In this document: positions 1 to 5,734 of the stretch, one piece after another
How the letters are laid out: each line of letters opens with the position of its first letter
Position numbering within the stretch: the first letter of the stretch is position 1
Origin: JACPLA01 sp035291905
Lineage (GTDB): Bacteria > Bacteroidota > Ignavibacteria > UBA10030
Length of the DNA stretch: 5,986 bases
Assembly (NCBI GenBank): GCA_035291905.1
Contig: DATDRF010000158.1
Location: forward strand, 1 to 5,986
Reading direction: 5' to 3'
The notes under the pieces: model-generated
Seen by the model: only the letters and a program-made list of their open reading frames with translations
Database searches by the model: none
What the model was told of the DNA's origin: nothing
Made by a program: the position numbers and the translations under genes

Positions 1-239
1 GTCGATGTCCCGATCTCGAGCGCACTCTTGTACTTGTTCTTCAGGATAATATCGTAGAGAAGTCTCCCATCCGACTCCGGGACGTTCAAATCGTGCCAGG
101 TCCCTTTTCGGGACTTCAGGAATTTTTCGACCCGGGCGTCAAGATCGGTACCATCGCCGACCTGGGAAAAGGCCGACGACACGAACAGGAATCCGCTTAT
201 CGCAACGAGTGCCCGGGAAACAAGGGAAGAGAGTTTCAT
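1..239 (-). CDS. Exported SAM-dependent O-methyltransferase-like protein, N-terminal part (runs off left edge)
   Basis: The minus strand reads 79 codons from an ATG at 237-239 to the window edge with no stop. Residues 1 to about 26 form a signal peptide: a Lys near the start, a hydrophobic core (ALVAISGFLFVSSA), and a likely signal peptidase I site at AFS-Q. The mature part begins with an acidic stretch, then FLKSRKGTWHDLNVPESDGR, then a segment ending LEIGTS at residues 74-79. That ending matches motif I, the SAM-binding loop of class I methyltransferases, in the form seen in small catechol/caffeoyl-CoA-type O-methyltransferases. The start is well supported: AGGAGG lies 6 nt upstream (246-251). 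The rest of the Rossmann fold and the substrate-binding part lie outside the window, so the substrate cannot be named. An export signal on a SAM-dependent enzyme is unusual, though I recall similar exported proteins in Bacteroidota-like genomes. The fold call is fairly sure; activity is inferred. Confidence 0.72.
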   Translation of the reverse strand, partial: MKLSSLVSRALVAISGFLFVSSAFSQVGDGTDLDARVEKFLKSRKGTWHDLNVPESDGRLLYDIILKNKYKSALEIGTS

Positions 240-525
240 ACGATTCCTCCTAAGAATGTGGCGGCGTGTCAGCGCGGATGGGAAGAGGATTTTTGAATAT
301 AGGAAGAAAACGTTTGTGAGTGGGGAAAGTTGCATGCCTCCGCTCCCTTTTACGGTATCGTCCGTTTCCCACTTCCAAAAAATTCGAACAATGAAATTTC
401 AGAAAAGAGAAATCGGGAAGCCCGAGTCAACGGTACGTTGGGATTTCAGGCACCATCGACAGGCACGTTTTTTGCACACTGAGAAAATCGGGAGACTCTT
501 TTACCCAATCGGTCCGGAGGAAGCC
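240..525. other. Divergent intergenic region, 286 bp
   Basis: This stretch separates the leftward methyltransferase gene from the rightward CGGC gene, so it should carry promoters for both. The methyltransferase Shine-Dalgarno site AGGAGG is at 246-251 on the minus strand. A TATATT hexamer on the minus strand (296-301) could be a -10 box for that gene, but no good -35 box sits at the right distance. On the plus strand I see no convincing promoter; a TTGCAC near 470-475 lacks a good -10 partner. An open frame runs from 256 into the CGGC gene, but its product before position 526 (basic and low in conserved motifs) does not look like a protein and is not called. Confidence 0.5.
516..520 (+). promoter_or_regulatory. 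Ribosome binding site that fixes the CGGC gene start
   Basis: GGAGG lies 5 nt before the ATG at 526. The open frame could extend back to 256, but that longer form has no such site and adds 90 residues without family resemblance. The site therefore decides the start at 526. Confidence 0.8.
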
Positions 526-972
526 ATGAACGAATCCACAAAGATCGGCATCATCATCTGTCATCGTTACCACACCTGCGCCGGCGGAAAATGTTTCAGA
601 GCCTTGCGCAACCGCGAAGGCGCATTCAGCATTTATCGCGACAAACGCATTGAGCTGGTGGGGTATACCACTTGTGCGGGATGTCCTGGCGGTAATGTCG
701 AGGATGCGCCTGCCGAAATGAAGAAGAACGGCGCCGAGACCATTCATCTTGCAACAGGGCTCATTGTCGGTTATCCCCCCTGCCCCTATCTCGTCCATTT
801 TCGCGACTTCATCAAAGAGAAGTACGGGATGAATGTGGTACTCGGAACTCATCCGATTCCGCAGAAATACTTTGAGACCCACATGAGACTCGGGACCTGG
901 AATTCGAAGAAGTGGCAGAGAGTGCTGGAGCCGACAATCGCGGACGAACAAACTCGAATTGCCTACAACTGA
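526..972 (+). CDS. CGGC-domain (predicted metal-binding) protein, 148 aa
   Basis: This small protein matches the CGGC domain family (Pfam CGGC) over its whole length. An N-terminal strand KIGIIIC (6-12) is followed by a Cys-rich loop TCAGGKC (17-23), then LVGYTTCAGCPGG (44-56), LATGLIVGYPPCPY (75-88) and VVLGTHPIPQKY (104-115). Cysteines are at 12, 18, 23, 50, 53 and 86. The family is thought to bind metal through these cysteines, but its biochemical role is not established, so no reaction is given. There is no signal peptide or membrane segment, so it is probably cytoplasmic. The name-giving motif is CAGC rather than CGGC here. The gene is transcribed alone, divergent from the methyltransferase; I see no clear terminator after its TGA. 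Family assignment is confident, function unknown. Confidence 0.85.
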   Translation: MNESTKIGIIICHRYHTCAGGKCFRALRNREGAFSIYRDKRIELVGYTTCAGCPGGNVEDAPAEMKKNGAETIHLATGLIVGYPPCPYLVHFRDFIKEKYGMNVVLGTHPIPQKYFETHMRLGTWNSKKWQRVLEPTIADEQTRIAYN

Positions 973-1032
973 GGAATGCCCGATAACATCATAAGCACAA
1001 TCCCCTCTTCCCGGACAGATGAGTTGTTATGA

Positions 1033-1242
1033 GAACGTGGGTACGACCTTCTGGATGAATACCTCACAATCATTGAGAAGGCTCATAATATCACCCTCAC
1101 AAAACTTGTCTCCCTCTTCATCGCCCACCTTGACCCCGCTACCGGCCAACTCTCGTACATCAATGCGGGGCACCATCCGCACTTCATGCTGCGTCGATCC
1201 GCTCCGGGCGTCACTTCTTTTGAGGCCCTCCGTCCGACCGGG
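1033..1242 (+). pseudogene. Remnant of a SpoIIE/RsbU-type PP2C protein phosphatase
   Basis: In the frame with codons starting at 1042, 1045 and so on, the plus strand encodes YDLLDEYLTIIEKAH, then TKLVSLFIAHLDPATGQ, LSYINAGHHPHFMLRR, and FEALRPTG. This is the central part of a SpoIIE-type phosphatase domain: the strand before 'LDP.TG.L.Y.NAGH.P', with NAGHHP at 1162-1179, and the following 'L...G' turn. The frame is closed by a TGA at 1030-1032 and has no start codon or ribosome binding site at its head. The N-terminal sensor, the first metal-binding Asp region and the C-terminal 'GD.L..YTDG' block are all missing. After about 1242 the similarity is lost in this frame; short hints (GPLPAGRLIAG, then GAVVFEP) continue in the other two frames up to about 1290, suggesting frameshifts. 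Intact members regulate anti-sigma systems or act in stress signalling; this copy cannot be functional. Confidence 0.68.
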
Positions 1243-1304
1243 CCCGCTTCCCGCAGGCCGGCTCATCGCCGGGCGCTGTCGTTTTCGAACCATTCTTTCT
1301 TCGT

Positions 1305-3815
1305 TTATTCGACCTCGATCCTCACCGGTTTTAGATGCCAGATCTTCTCCGCATAGTCACGGATGGACCTGTCGGATGAGAATCTCCCCATCCTCGCCAC
1401 GTTCAAGATCGACATCCGAACCCACCGCTCCTCATCTCGATAGGCCCTCTCCACTTCCTCCTGACACTTGATGTACGATTCGTAATCTGCCATGAGCATG
1501 TACTCGTCATGGTGAATGAGCGAATCCACAATCGGCTTGAACATCTCTGTGTCGCTGTTCGAGAACCGTCCGTATATGAGCGAATCGAGAACATACTGAA
1601 GCTCGGGATTCGACTCAATGTATTGACGGGGATTGTATCCTTTTGCCCTGAACTCCTTCACCTGGTCGGCGGTCAGTCCAAAAAGGAAGAAGTTCTTTTC
1701 CCCTACGGCTTCGCGGATTTCAATATTTGCGCCATCGAGCGTACCGATCGTCAGGGCTCCGTTCATCGAGAACTTCATGTTCCCGGTCCCGGAGGCCTCT
1801 TTTCCTGCAGTGGAAATCTGCTCGGAAAGATCGGCTGCAGGATAAACGGTTTGAGCGTTCTTCACATTGAAATCAGGGAAGAAGACCACCTTGAGCCTCC
1901 CCGCAACGTCCGGGTCGTTGTTGATCACATCTGCGAGAGCGTTGACCAGCTTGATGATCAGCTTTGCCATGAAATACCCGGGGGCCGCCTTGCCGCCGAA
2001 CACGACGGTGCGCGGGACAACGTCCAGGTTCGGATTCTTCTTGATCCTCTGATACAACGTGATCACGTGCAGGGCATTCAGGTGTTGCCGCTTATACTCG
2101 TGGATGCGTTTTACCTGAATATCGAAGAGGGAATGCGGGTCCACGACAACGCCGGTTCGCTCTTTGATGAGGGCGGCAAGCTTGACCTTGTTCTGGAACT
2201 TGATCTCCTGCCACTGCCTCCTGAATTCCCTCTCTTCTGCATACTTCTCGAGCTTCGGAAAATGACCCTCCATGTCGCGAATCCATCCCTGGCCGATCTT
2301 GTCCGATATCAATTCCGTGAGTTTCGGATTACTGAGAACAACCCAGCGCCGGGCCGTCACGCCGTTGGTCACGTTGAAGAACTTCTTGGGAAACAGTTCC
2401 GCGAAATCATGGAGCACATCCCGTTTCAGCAACTCCGTGTGGAGTTCGGCGACGCCGTTGATCGCGTGGCTTCCTACACACGCGAGGTTCGCCATCCTGA
2501 CATATTTCGTTCCTGCTTCGTCAATGAGAGAAAGCCGTGAAATGCGTGCATCGTCCGGATGGTGCTTTACCCTCATCTCATCCAGAAACCTCTTGTTGAT
2601 CTCAAAGATTATTTCCAGATGCCGAGGAAGGAGACTCGCAAACAGTGGAATCGGCCATTTTTCCAGGGCTTCGGGGAGAAGCGTGTGGTTGGTGTACGAA
2701 AACGTGTTCTGCGTGATCTCCCACGCCTGTTCCCATTCGATCGAGTGTTCGTCCACAAGAAGCCGCATCAACTCAGCGACGGCGATGGCAGGATGGGTGT
2801 CGTTCAACTGAATGGCGTATTTCTCGTGGAAGTTCTTGATGTCGTTCCCCCTGTTGCGGTGCACACGGATCATGTCCTGCAGTGAGCAGGAGACAAAAAA
2901 ATATTGTTGTTCGAGCCGAAGGAGTTTCCCCTGGAATGACTCGTCGTTCGGATAGAGTACTTTCGAGATGTTTTCAGACGATACTTTGTCCGCAACGGCC
3001 CTGTAGTAGTCACCCGCGTTGAATGCATGAAAATCGAACGACTCCGTTGCTTCCGATTTCCACAGCCGGAGGAGATTCACCGTGTTCACCTTGTAGCCGG
3101 GGACCGCGATGTCGCAGGCGACTCCGCTCACGACGCGCTGCGGGAGCCACTGAACTTCGTACTGCCCCTGTGAATTCACCTCATGCCGGGTGCGCCCTCC
3201 GAATTTCACCGGAAAACAGATCTCCGGCCTCGGAACCTCCCACGGGTTACCCAGCCGGAGCCATTTGTCGGTAAGCTCAACCTGCCAGCCGTCGCGTATT
3301 TGCTGATCGAAGATCCCAAATTCGTATCTGATGCCGTAGCCAACCCCCAGCACTTCCAGTGTTGCCAGCGATTCGAGAAAACATGCCGCCAATCGTCCAA
3401 GCCCTCCGTTGCCCAGGCCCGGCTCCTCCTCCTGCTGAAGCAGATCCCCCAGATCCTGTCCAAGCCGCGACACGGCCTCCTTGACTTCGTTGAAAATCCC
3501 AAGACTGATGAGATTACTTCCAAGCTGGGGACCGATGAGAAATTCGGCGGAGAGGTAGCTTACGGATTTGTCCTTGTTGCCCATGTATGTCTCAATGGTG
3601 CTCATCCACCTGTGGAGAATCCTGTCGCGGACTGTGTAGGCAAGAGCCATATACCAGTCATTGCGGGTTGCGGTGCGAGGGACACGACCCTGAATAAGAA
3701 AGAGATTATCCATGATGGCACGCTCAATGCCCGGCGCGCTCAGATCCGTACGTACCTTTACCGAATTGGTACCTTTGGTTGTCGTGGCGGGCGATTGAGA
3801 ATTGACTTTTTCCAT
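1305..3815 (-). CDS. glgP: Glycogen/starch (alpha-glucan) phosphorylase, 836 aa
   Basis: The enzyme cleaves terminal alpha-1,4-linked glucose from glycogen or maltodextrin with phosphate, giving glucose-1-phosphate; it is a cytosolic, PLP-dependent GT35 enzyme. Length and order match the family end to end. Visible landmarks are YLSAEFLIGPQLGSN (87-101), EEPGLGNGGLGRLAA (130-144), AIQLNDTHPA (334-343), TNHTLLPEA (375-383) with His377, NVTNGVTARRW (481-491), QVKRIHEYKRQHLN (567-580) with Arg570 and Lys575 at the phosphate site, and EASGTGNMKFSMNG (673-686) with Lys681 as the PLP-binding lysine. The N-terminal 25 residues are polar and lack the phosphorylated-serine segment of animal enzymes, so phosphorylation control is not expected. 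The start is supported by GGGAGG 5 nt upstream (3821-3826). No other glycogen gene is in view, and no clear terminator follows the stop at 1305. Identity is very sure; chain-length preference is not readable. Confidence 0.97.
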   Translation of the reverse strand: MEKVNSQSPATTTKGTNSVKVRTDLSAPGIERAIMDNLFLIQGRVPRTATRNDWYMALAYTVRDRILHRWMSTIETYMGNKDKSVSYLSAEFLIGPQLGSNLISLGIFNEVKEAVSRLGQDLGDLLQQEEEPGLGNGGLGRLAACFLESLATLEVLGVGYGIRYEFGIFDQQIRDGWQVELTDKWLRLGNPWEVPRPEICFPVKFGGRTRHEVNSQGQYEVQWLPQRVVSGVACDIAVPGYKVNTVNLLRLWKSEATESFDFHAFNAGDYYRAVADKVSSENISKVLYPNDESFQGKLLRLEQQYFFVSCSLQDMIRVHRNRGNDIKNFHEKYAIQLNDTHPAIAVAELMRLLVDEHSIEWEQAWEITQNTFSYTNHTLLPEALEKWPIPLFASLLPRHLEIIFEINKRFLDEMRVKHHPDDARISRLSLIDEAGTKYVRMANLACVGSHAINGVAELHTELLKRDVLHDFAELFPKKFFNVTNGVTARRWVVLSNPKLTELISDKIGQGWIRDMEGHFPKLEKYAEEREFRRQWQEIKFQNKVKLAALIKERTGVVVDPHSLFDIQVKRIHEYKRQHLNALHVITLYQRIKKNPNLDVVPRTVVFGGKAAPGYFMAKLIIKLVNALADVINNDPDVAGRLKVVFFPDFNVKNAQTVYPAADLSEQISTAGKEASGTGNMKFSMNGALTIGTLDGANIEIREAVGEKNFFLFGLTADQVKEFRAKGYNPRQYIESNPELQYVLDSLIYGRFSNSDTEMFKPIVDSLIHHDEYMLMADYESYIKCQEEVERAYRDEERWVRMSILNVARMGRFSSDRSIRDYAEKIWHLKPVRIEVE

Positions 3816-3920
3816 CTTGACCTCCCAATGAGGTGTTCCAATCGGGACCTTGATCGAAACAACTAACTGAAACTACTTCAGGCCGGATTGAATAGCAAGG
3901 GGTATTGGCCGAGGTCAAGA
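3815..3920 (-). promoter_or_regulatory. Inverted repeat covering the glgP ribosome-binding site
   Basis: TCTTGACCTC at 3815-3824 and GAGGTCAAGA at 3911-3920 are perfect reverse complements (10 bp), 86 bp apart. On the glgP transcript strand, the arm next to the gene contains most of the Shine-Dalgarno site and the A of the start codon. A transcript starting upstream of 3920 could fold so that the far arm masks the start site. The far arm also contains the TTGACC that looks like a -35 box, in which case it would not be in the RNA and the match would be chance or a DNA-level site. Confidence 0.35.
3889..3918 (-). promoter_or_regulatory. Candidate promoter for glgP
   Basis: On the minus strand TTGACC (3913-3918) matches a -35 box at 5 of 6 positions. 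It is followed after 18 nt by TATTCA (3889-3894), a weak -10 box. This would start RNA near 3882 and give a leader of about 65 nt. Just at that point is a small inverted repeat, CTGAA-N5-TTCAG (3867-3881), which might be an operator. The -10 match is poor, and if the host is Bacteroidota the consensus would differ, so confidence is low. Confidence 0.3.
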
Positions 3921-3958
3921 ACTATTCCTGATTAGAATGATCGGTGCGCCCTCGCTGC

Positions 3959-3992
3959 AAAAAGAAAGGCCTCCGACGGTGTCGGAGGCCTT
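3959..3992 (-). terminator. Strong intrinsic terminator after the lipoprotein gene
   Basis: A perfect 12-bp stem (3966-3977 with 3981-3992) closes a 3-nt loop. On the minus strand it is followed at once by TTTCTTTTT (3967 down to 3959), a good U-tract. It lies 25 nt beyond the lipoprotein stop codon and ends that transcript before glgP. Seen from the plus strand there is no comparable U-tract, so it acts in one direction. Confidence 0.9.
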
Positions 3993-4016
3993 GAGAGTGC
4001 CAGAGGGAGCATACCG

Positions 4017-4493
4017 TTACTTGGCAGGAGAAACCCAGGCTTTGCGGAATCTGAGCTGAGAATCGTCGGCGGCAAAGGCAATATGAAGATACGCGGTCGC
4101 GCTGATTCCCTCGATACGATAAGCGCTCGACAACGTTGCATTGCCAAATTGGTTGAGCTCGATTCTCTCTTCCGATTTTCCGGCCGCGCTGTATGACTCT
4201 CCGCCGACAGCCTCGCTGGGTACGATCACCCTGGCCGCGGTTTCAAGCCCGACATCATAAATGCTCGTAGCGCCCTTGCCCAGAACGACCGGCCTTAATG
4301 TGTAGAGGACGCTCCCCTTCACCTCGGCATTCGCCGGGAAGTCCGCCACCCCGGCATTCTTGATGCTGCCTTCGAACTCGAGCAACTTTGCTCCCGGGAA
4401 CTTTCCGACATGGATCGGATTCACCGATTGCTCCTCGCAACCAAGCATGAAAAGACCGGCTGCAAACAACAAAGCAAATGAGAAGTGTTTCAT
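4017..4493 (-). CDS. Small predicted lipoprotein of unknown function, 158 aa
   Basis: The protein begins MKHFSFALLFAAGLFMLGC: a lysine, a hydrophobic core, and a lipobox-like MLGC with Cys19 as the lipidation site (Met at -3 is less usual than Leu). Glu residues follow the Cys, with no Asp at +2, which agrees with an outer-membrane or generally non-retained lipoprotein in a Gram-negative cell. The mature 140 residues alternate polar and hydrophobic positions and are rich in Ala, Gly, Ser and Val, as in a beta-rich extracytoplasmic domain. I recognise no catalytic motif or named family. The frame could start at 4544, but AGGAGG at 4502-4507, 8 nt from the ATG at 4493, and the signal sequence fix the shorter form. 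It lies 79 bp after the kinase gene on the same strand and is followed by a strong terminator, so it is the last gene of its transcript. Confidence 0.75.
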   Translation of the reverse strand: MKHFSFALLFAAGLFMLGCEEQSVNPIHVGKFPGAKLLEFEGSIKNAGVADFPANAEVKGSVLYTLRPVVLGKGATSIYDVGLETAARVIVPSEAVGGESYSAAGKSEERIELNQFGNATLSSAYRIEGISATAYLHIAFAADDSQLRFRKAWVSPAK

Positions 4494-4501
4494 AGAATTA
4501 C

Positions 4502-4507
4502 CCTCCT
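4502..4507 (-). promoter_or_regulatory. Ribosome binding site that fixes the lipoprotein start
   Basis: AGGAGG on the minus strand lies 8 nt before the ATG at 4491-4493. It would fall inside the coding region if the upstream start at 4544 were used, and the shorter product begins directly with the signal sequence. Confidence 0.8.
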
Positions 4508-4515
4508 TTGCAGGA

Positions 4516-4535
4516 TGAGTGAGTGAGCGAGTGAG
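4516..4535. repeat. Short tandem repeat (TGAG)5 in the lipoprotein gene leader
   Basis: Five tetranucleotide units of TGAG run in tandem on the plus strand, the fourth changed to CGAG. The repeat lies 8 nt upstream of the Shine-Dalgarno site of the lipoprotein gene, reading CTCA on the transcript strand. It is outside the chosen coding region. Tetranucleotide tracts can slip during replication, but five imperfect units is short. Confidence 0.7.
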
Positions 4536-4546
4536 TTGACGCATGA

Positions 4547-4576
4547 ATTATTGATACACCTTTCTCCGTTGATCAA
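4547..4576 (-). promoter_or_regulatory. Candidate promoter for the lipoprotein gene
   Basis: On the minus strand TTGATC (4571-4576) and AATAAT (4547-4552) are separated by 18 nt. They match sigma-70-type -35 (4 of 6) and -10 (5 of 6) boxes. The -35 overlaps the kinase stop codon (4573-4575) and forms the palindrome TTGATCAA (4569-4576). RNA would start near 4540 and include the TGAG repeat. If real, the lipoprotein gene can be expressed apart from the kinase. Confidence 0.33.
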
Positions 4577-5493
4577 TCCGCAATGCTGGCGGCCGCAATC
4601 CAAATCCGGTGGGACTGTCGCGGCGTGAGCATCCTTTTCTTTTCCGCCACCGTTCGGTTCCAGTAAGAAGAAGACTCTCTTTCATTCTGCAGATCAGTGC
4701 GAAGTTGTTCGATGTTCTGGTACCGGGCCGCGGGCTCCTTCTCCAGACACTTCATTACGATTCGTTCAAGCTCTATCGGAACATCCGGACGAAGGGTAGA
4801 GAGCGCGGGGGGATCTCCATTGAGAATGAGATATACCGTCGCGTCCCGATACTTGCTGGCGAATGGCAGTCTTCCGCTCAGCATTTCATAGAGAACCACG
4901 CCAAGCGACCAGATGTCCGTTCTTTGATCCACCGGCTCGCCCCTCATCTGCTCAGGTGACATGTAGTAAAGAGTCCCGCTTCCCGAATCGTTCTCCGACG
5001 TTTCAACCCCTTTGTCAAAAAGTGCAAGGCCAAAGTCGATGATCTTGACCATGCGCTCTGACCGGATTCTCTCCTCACACACAAAGACATTGCTGCTCTT
5101 GATATCGCGATGGACGATTCCGCAGTCATGCACTGCACTCAGTCCGGTAGCAATCTGGATGGAGATCTCCAATGCCTCATCCAAAATCATCGGTCCCGAC
5201 TTCAGTTTTTCGTGAAGCTCGGTCCCGTGGCAGTATGCCATGGCGATAAAAGGTTGTCCATCGTTCGTTTCGCCGATTTCGTAAATCGTGCAGATATTAG
5301 GATGGTCAATTGCCGAGGCGGCTTTTGCCTCTTGGAGAAATCGGGATTTCTCCTGCGATCGGCAATTGAGTGGGAGAAACTTGAGAGCCGCGTAGCGCTC
5401 GAGCCGAAGGTCGAGGGCCTTGTAAACCAGCCCCATGCCTCCTTCGCCAACCTTCTCAAGAATCCTGTAGTGGGAAATCGTCTGTCCGATCAT
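4573..5493 (-). CDS. Ser/Thr protein kinase (PknB/Hanks type), kinase domain only, 306 aa
   Basis: It transfers phosphate from ATP to Ser/Thr residues of target proteins. All core motifs are present: Gly-rich loop GEGGMG (16-21), ATP-binding Lys38 in AALKFL, Glu55 of helix C, HRDIKSSN (128-135) with catalytic Asp130, Lys132 and Asn135, DFG (153-155), the activation segment ending YMSPEQ (177-182), and TDIWSLG (192-198) in subdomain IX. After the domain comes a polar linker (about 266-295), then IWIAAASIAD, where the protein stops. Relatives with the MIGQTISHYR opening usually continue through a full membrane helix into sensor or TPR repeats. The frame could start 16 codons earlier at a TTG (5541), but the family opening favours the ATG at 5491-5493; the ribosome binding site is weak (GAGCGG). 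It lies between a response regulator gene and a lipoprotein gene on the same strand. Kinase activity is likely; targets are unknown. Confidence 0.92.
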   Translation of the reverse strand: MIGQTISHYRILEKVGEGGMGLVYKALDLRLERYAALKFLPLNCRSQEKSRFLQEAKAASAIDHPNICTIYEIGETNDGQPFIAMAYCHGTELHEKLKSGPMILDEALEISIQIATGLSAVHDCGIVHRDIKSSNVFVCEERIRSERMVKIIDFGLALFDKGVETSENDSGSGTLYYMSPEQMRGEPVDQRTDIWSLGVVLYEMLSGRLPFASKYRDATVYLILNGDPPALSTLRPDVPIELERIVMKCLEKEPAARYQNIEQLRTDLQNERESSSYWNRTVAEKKRMLTPRQSHRIWIAAASIAD

Positions 5494-5570
5494 TGGTCCG
5501 CTCGTCAAATGATGTCGTGATGACGCTGACTTCTGGACCAAAATACATTCACGGGCAGGGCAAAAACGCC

Positions 5571-5627
5571 GACCGTTTATACGGTTTTGACGAACCTCAC
5601 CCTTCGGAAATTCCGGATTTCCGGGGG
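5571..5627. other. Kinase leader with two small inverted repeats (gap 5494-5714)
   Basis: The 221-bp gap between the regulator and kinase genes contains no gene. It holds ACCGT-TTAT-ACGGT (5572-5585), followed on the minus strand within a few bases by a GTTTTTG run. It also holds CGGAAAT-TCCGG-ATTTCCG (5605-5623), which extends to 11 bp with two G-U pairs if transcribed from the plus strand (5601-5627). Farther on is a GGGGGGAAAAAA run (5659-5670). The first repeat includes a TATAAA on the minus strand that could be a -10 box, without a matching -35. These may be weak terminators for the regulator transcript or operator sites for the kinase gene. Confidence 0.35.
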
Positions 5628-5703
5628 TCTTTCAAGACATGCGAGATTTGGAGCGAACGGGGGGAAAAAAGCAGTATGAATGAACAGGTGAAGAGGAAGG
5701 AAT

Positions 5704-5734
5704 TCCCCGGCAGATCAGGGAAACTTGCCGGGGA
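5704..5734 (-). terminator. Hairpin at the 3' end of the LuxR-type gene, possible weak terminator
   Basis: TCCCCGGCA (5704-5712) and TGCCGGGGA (5726-5734) form a 9-bp GC-rich stem with a 13-nt loop. The stop codon (5715-5717) lies in the loop, and the last coding residues (Ile-Pro-Gly) are in one arm. On the minus strand it is followed by a pyrimidine-rich run (ATTCCTTCCTCTTC) rather than a clean U-tract, so termination would be inefficient. Confidence 0.4.

Noticed and set aside
256..525. Upstream extension of the CGGC gene frame back to 256
   Set aside because: The added residues show no family similarity, and a good ribosome binding site precedes the ATG at 526.
427..951. Minus-strand frame of 174 codons opposite the CGGC gene
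   Set aside because: It is antisense to a confidently recognised protein, and its own product shows no recognisable motif.
1258..1272. CCGGC-TCATC-GCCGG hairpin as a terminator between the convergent genes
   Set aside because: The stem is only 5 bp, and only a short TTTT follows, about 9 nt away on the plus strand, with no U-tract on the glgP strand.
1019..1471. Plus-strand frame of 150 codons covering the phosphatase relic and the end of glgP
   Set aside because: Its translation is Ser/Pro/Arg-rich noise; the meaningful sequence lies in a different frame, and its 3' part is antisense to glgP.
1509..2540. Long plus-strand open frame (343 codons) antisense to glgP
   Set aside because: It is a mirror of a well-conserved coding region with biased codons, has no supporting ribosome binding site, and shows no recognisable motif.
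3183..3866. Plus-strand open frame (227 codons) antisense to the 5' part of glgP
   Set aside because: Same reason: a shadow of glgP that runs through its leader without any protein-like motif.
4494..4544. Start of the lipoprotein gene at 4544
   Set aside because: It would place 17 polar residues before the signal sequence and put the Shine-Dalgarno site inside the coding region.
4609..4959. Plus-strand frame opposite the kinase gene
   Set aside because: It is a shadow of the kinase coding region without recognisable features.
5494..5541. TTG start of the kinase 16 codons upstream
   Set aside because: The kinase family typically begins at the MIGQTISHYR methionine, and the extra residues have no similarity, although the ribosome binding site for the ATG is weak.
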